Shown piece by piece: positions 62,235 to 64,000 of a stretch of 64,000 nt of DNA; position 1 is the first letter of the stretch; each line of letters opens with the position of its first letter. A program made the translations under genes and the position numbers. Source of the DNA: Pseudomonas sp. MWU16-30317 (GTDB taxonomy: Bacteria > Pseudomonadota > Gammaproteobacteria > Pseudomonadales > Pseudomonadaceae); assembly GCF_020515695.1 (NCBI RefSeq), contig NZ_JAIWJA010000006.1:124001-188000 (forward strand), given 5' to 3'. The notes beneath the pieces were generated by a model. That model searched no databases, was not told where the DNA came from, and saw nothing but the letters and a program-made list of their open reading frames with translations.

Positions 62235-62672
62235 TCAGGCGCCTAGCTGATCGGCGTTGGCCTCGAGCCAGCCTTGCAAGAGCAGGGCGGCGGCGATGGC
62301 GTCCACCGGATTGTCGCGGTAACTGCCGCGCTGCCCGCCGCGGGCCATACGCTCGCCCTTGGCCTCGAAGGTGGTCAGGCGTTCATCGTGGGTGTGCACG
62401 GGAATGTTGTAGCGGCCGTTGATGCGCCTGCCGAATTTTTCGGCGCGTTCGCTCATGTCGCTGGGGCTGCCGTCCATGTTCAACGGCAAGCCGACGACAA
62501 TTGCATCGGGCTTCCATTCCTTGATCAGTGCTTCGACCTGGTTCCAGTCCGGCACGCCGTTCTGCGCCTTGAGCGTGCACAGTTCGCGGGCCTGGCCGGT
62601 GATGACCTGGCCGACCGCGACGCCGATCTGTTTGGTGCCGTAGTCGAAACCCAGTAGCAGACGAATGGCCAT
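62235..62672 (-). CDS. ruvX: Putative Holliday-junction resolvase (YqgF family)
   Basis: 145 residues with LLLGFDYGTKQIGVAVGQ (first Asp of the RNase-H-like fold), IVVGLPLNMDGSPSDMS (Glu/Asp block) and the final DNPVDAIAAALLLQGWL with the last acidic residue. It may act in 16S rRNA processing as well as in recombination. The ATG overlaps the yqgE stop by one base (TGATG), so the two are translationally coupled. Confidence 0.95.
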   Translation of the reverse strand: MAIRLLLGFDYGTKQIGVAVGQVITGQARELCTLKAQNGVPDWNQVEALIKEWKPDAIVVGLPLNMDGSPSDMSERAEKFGRRINGRYNIPVHTHDERLTTFEAKGERMARGGQRGSYRDNPVDAIAAALLLQGWLEANADQLGA

Positions 62673-63241
62673 CAGGCGTGCCCTGCCTGTGAGGTCAGCA
62701 GGCTGAGGTTGATCCCCAGGCTGCGCGCCGCCGCATCCAGACGCAGCTCGCTGGTGGTGCCGAACAGGATATCGGCGTCGAAAGGGCAGGTCAGCCAGGC
62801 GTTGTCGGTCAGCTCGGCTTCCAGCTGCCCGGCTTCCCAGCCGGCATAGCCAAGGGTGATCAGGCTTTGCTTGGGGCCCACGCCGTCAGCGATGGCGAAC
62901 AGCACGTCCTGAGAGGTGGACAGGGCAATATCGCCCAGATCGACGGTCGCCTGGTACTTGGGCCCCAGGCTGTGCAGCACGAAGCCGCGGTCGGTCTGCA
63001 CCGGGCCGCCCATATAGATAGGCACGTACTGGCAGCTCACCGGCGGATCGATTTCCGGTCGCAGCTGCTCGAGGATGTCCGCCAGATTGAGCGACTGCGG
63101 GCGGTTGATCACCAGGCCCATGGCGCCATTGGCGCTGTGCTCGACGATGTAGGTCAAGGTGTGGGCAAAGTTCGAGTCGGCCATGTGCGGCATGGCGATC
63201 AGGAACTGATGCTTGAGGTAACTGGGTTCGACTTTTTTCAT
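62672..63241 (-). CDS. YqgE/AlgH-family protein
   Basis: 189 residues from 63241 (MKKVEPSYLKHQFLIAMPHM); the longer frame to 63277 adds no conserved sequence. MGLVINRPQSLNLADILEQL and the MGGPVQTDRGFVLHS block are characteristic. AlgH was named from alginate regulation in P. aeruginosa; its biochemical role is not settled. Coupled to ruvX. Confidence 0.93.
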   Translation of the reverse strand: MKKVEPSYLKHQFLIAMPHMADSNFAHTLTYIVEHSANGAMGLVINRPQSLNLADILEQLRPEIDPPVSCQYVPIYMGGPVQTDRGFVLHSLGPKYQATVDLGDIALSTSQDVLFAIADGVGPKQSLITLGYAGWEAGQLEAELTDNAWLTCPFDADILFGTTSELRLDAAARSLGINLSLLTSQAGHA

Positions 63242-63306
63242 GGCATGTAGTGTGGCGTTGACCCGACCACCTGACAAGCTGGCAGATGCTTCAGCGTGTG
63301 AGGGGT

Positions 63307-64000
63307 TCAGTTGCTGGAAAGACGATCACCCTTGGCGAAACGCCAGGTACGTATGATTTCGAGCCGGTCGACGTCGGAAAGGTCCCCAGTGAACGGTTGG
63401 AAAGGTGCCGCCAGGCGCACGATGCGCTGCGCGGCCTGATCCAGCAGCGGTTGCCCGGACGACTCCAGCACCAGCACTTCATACAGCGAGCCGTCGCTGT
63501 TGATCGAGACCATCAGCCGCAGGCTGCCGTAGATCTGCTGGCGACGTGCCTCTTCAGGGTAGTTGAGGTTGCCGATGCGCTCGACCTTCTTGCGCCATTC
63601 GTCTTTATACCAGGCACCCTTGTCATGCATGGTCGAGGCAGCGCTCAGGCGATGGATGCGCGGGCGCTTGGCGTAGGCCTGCTGCTCCTGGGCCAGTTCG
63701 GCCTCGAGGCTGGCGATTTCGTTGGACTGCTCGGTATTCTCGAAATCCGGGGTGTTGGTCTTCGGCGTCTCCTGCGGTTTGACCTGATCGGGCCGCGCTT
63801 CGGTCTTTTGTGGCTGCTGCGCGCGGGTGGCCACGGCCTTGCGGGCTTGCGGGGTGTCCGGGTTGACCAGCGGTTTGGGCGTGGGCGGCGGCGTGACCTT
63901 GTTGATGGCTTCGTCCTGGAACGGCGCGATCTCGGTGGTCTTGGGCAGCGCTTTGGCGTCGAGCGTGCCGCTGCCTTCCTGATTGTCCTGGGCGAGGTAA
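63307..64000 (-). CDS. TonB-like energy transducer, 5' end beyond the window
   Basis: The frame is open to the right edge, so the N-terminus (with the expected membrane anchor) is missing. The visible 230 residues have a Pro-rich stretch (INKVTPPPTPKPLVNPDTPQ), a coiled segment (NEIASLEAELAQEQQAY) and a C-terminal TonB domain (YPEEARRQQIYGSLRLMVSI ... WRFAKGDRLSSN). Synteny with PA0406 suggests the tonB3-type gene involved in twitching, in keeping with pilT nearby. Confidence 0.9.
   Translation of the reverse strand, partial: YLAQDNQEGSGTLDAKALPKTTEIAPFQDEAINKVTPPPTPKPLVNPDTPQARKAVATRAQQPQKTEARPDQVKPQETPKTNTPDFENTEQSNEIASLEAELAQEQQAYAKRPRIHRLSAASTMHDKGAWYKDEWRKKVERIGNLNYPEEARRQQIYGSLRLMVSINSDGSLYEVLVLESSGQPLLDQAAQRIVRLAAPFQPFTGDLSDVDRLEIIRTWRFAKGDRLSSN

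Overview
The window is a chromosomal segment of a Pseudomonas, most likely from the P. fluorescens/P. putida side of the genus. The evidence is the high GC content, the gene order (ilvA, rppH, ptsP, lgt, thyA, folA, ilvD, mutM, coaD, rsmD, M16 peptidases, ftsYEX, rpoH, mtgA, thiG, trmB, hemW, rdgB, metW, metX, proC, pilT, pyrC', pyrB, pyrR, yqgF, yqgE, tonB), which runs in the same order as the PA0331-PA0406 block of P. aeruginosa PAO1 as I recall it, and many Pseudomonas-type REP palindromes between genes. No rRNA, tRNA, CRISPR array, transposase or integrase was seen.

Layout. 1-7.7 kb: core genes (3' end of ilvA, a small membrane protein, a HAD phosphatase, rppH-ptsP, an NRDE protein, lgt-thyA). 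7.7-10.7 kb: divergent cadR/cadA heavy-metal module with a MerR-type operator between them. 10.7-17.0 kb: accessory operon of five tightly packed genes: a 52-residue double-glycine-type peptide precursor, an HlyD-type adaptor, a C39-peptidase ABC exporter, an LpxL-like acyltransferase and a NodT-type outer-membrane lipoprotein. It looks like a self-contained peptide export system with a possible lipid-related step, and it is the best candidate here for an undescribed system. 17.1-25.8 kb: DUF3482 GTPase/DUF2868 pair, folA, a TcyP-like cystine carrier, ilvD and mgtE. 25.8-31.4 kb: a more AT-rich bacteriocin island with an S-type pyocin-like toxin, its probable immunity protein, and an Im9-like immunity domain fused to a second pyocin-like protein. 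Both large proteins carry colicin-DNase-like folds that have lost catalytic histidines.

31.4-64 kb: conserved core. rlmI, an HDOD protein, mutM, a small exported protein, ferredoxin, coaD, a TetR regulator, a sulfurtransferase, a YheT hydrolase, rsmD, two M16 peptidase-like proteins (one without its zinc motif), ftsY-ftsE-ftsX followed by rpoH behind an AlgU-type promoter, mtgA, a DUF423 protein, thiS-thiG-trmB, a DUF3392 protein, hemW-rdgB-metW-metX, yggT-proC-yggS, divergent pilT, an NlpC/P60 peptidase, a TM2 protein, the pyrimidine cluster pyrR-pyrB-pyrC' with upstream yqgE-ruvX, and a TonB-like protein cut by the window edge.

Gene starts were re-chosen where an internal start had a better ribosome-binding site, a stop/start overlap or the family's usual N-terminus. 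Family assignments come from motifs read by eye, with no database search; residue positions are approximate unless a codon position was computed.
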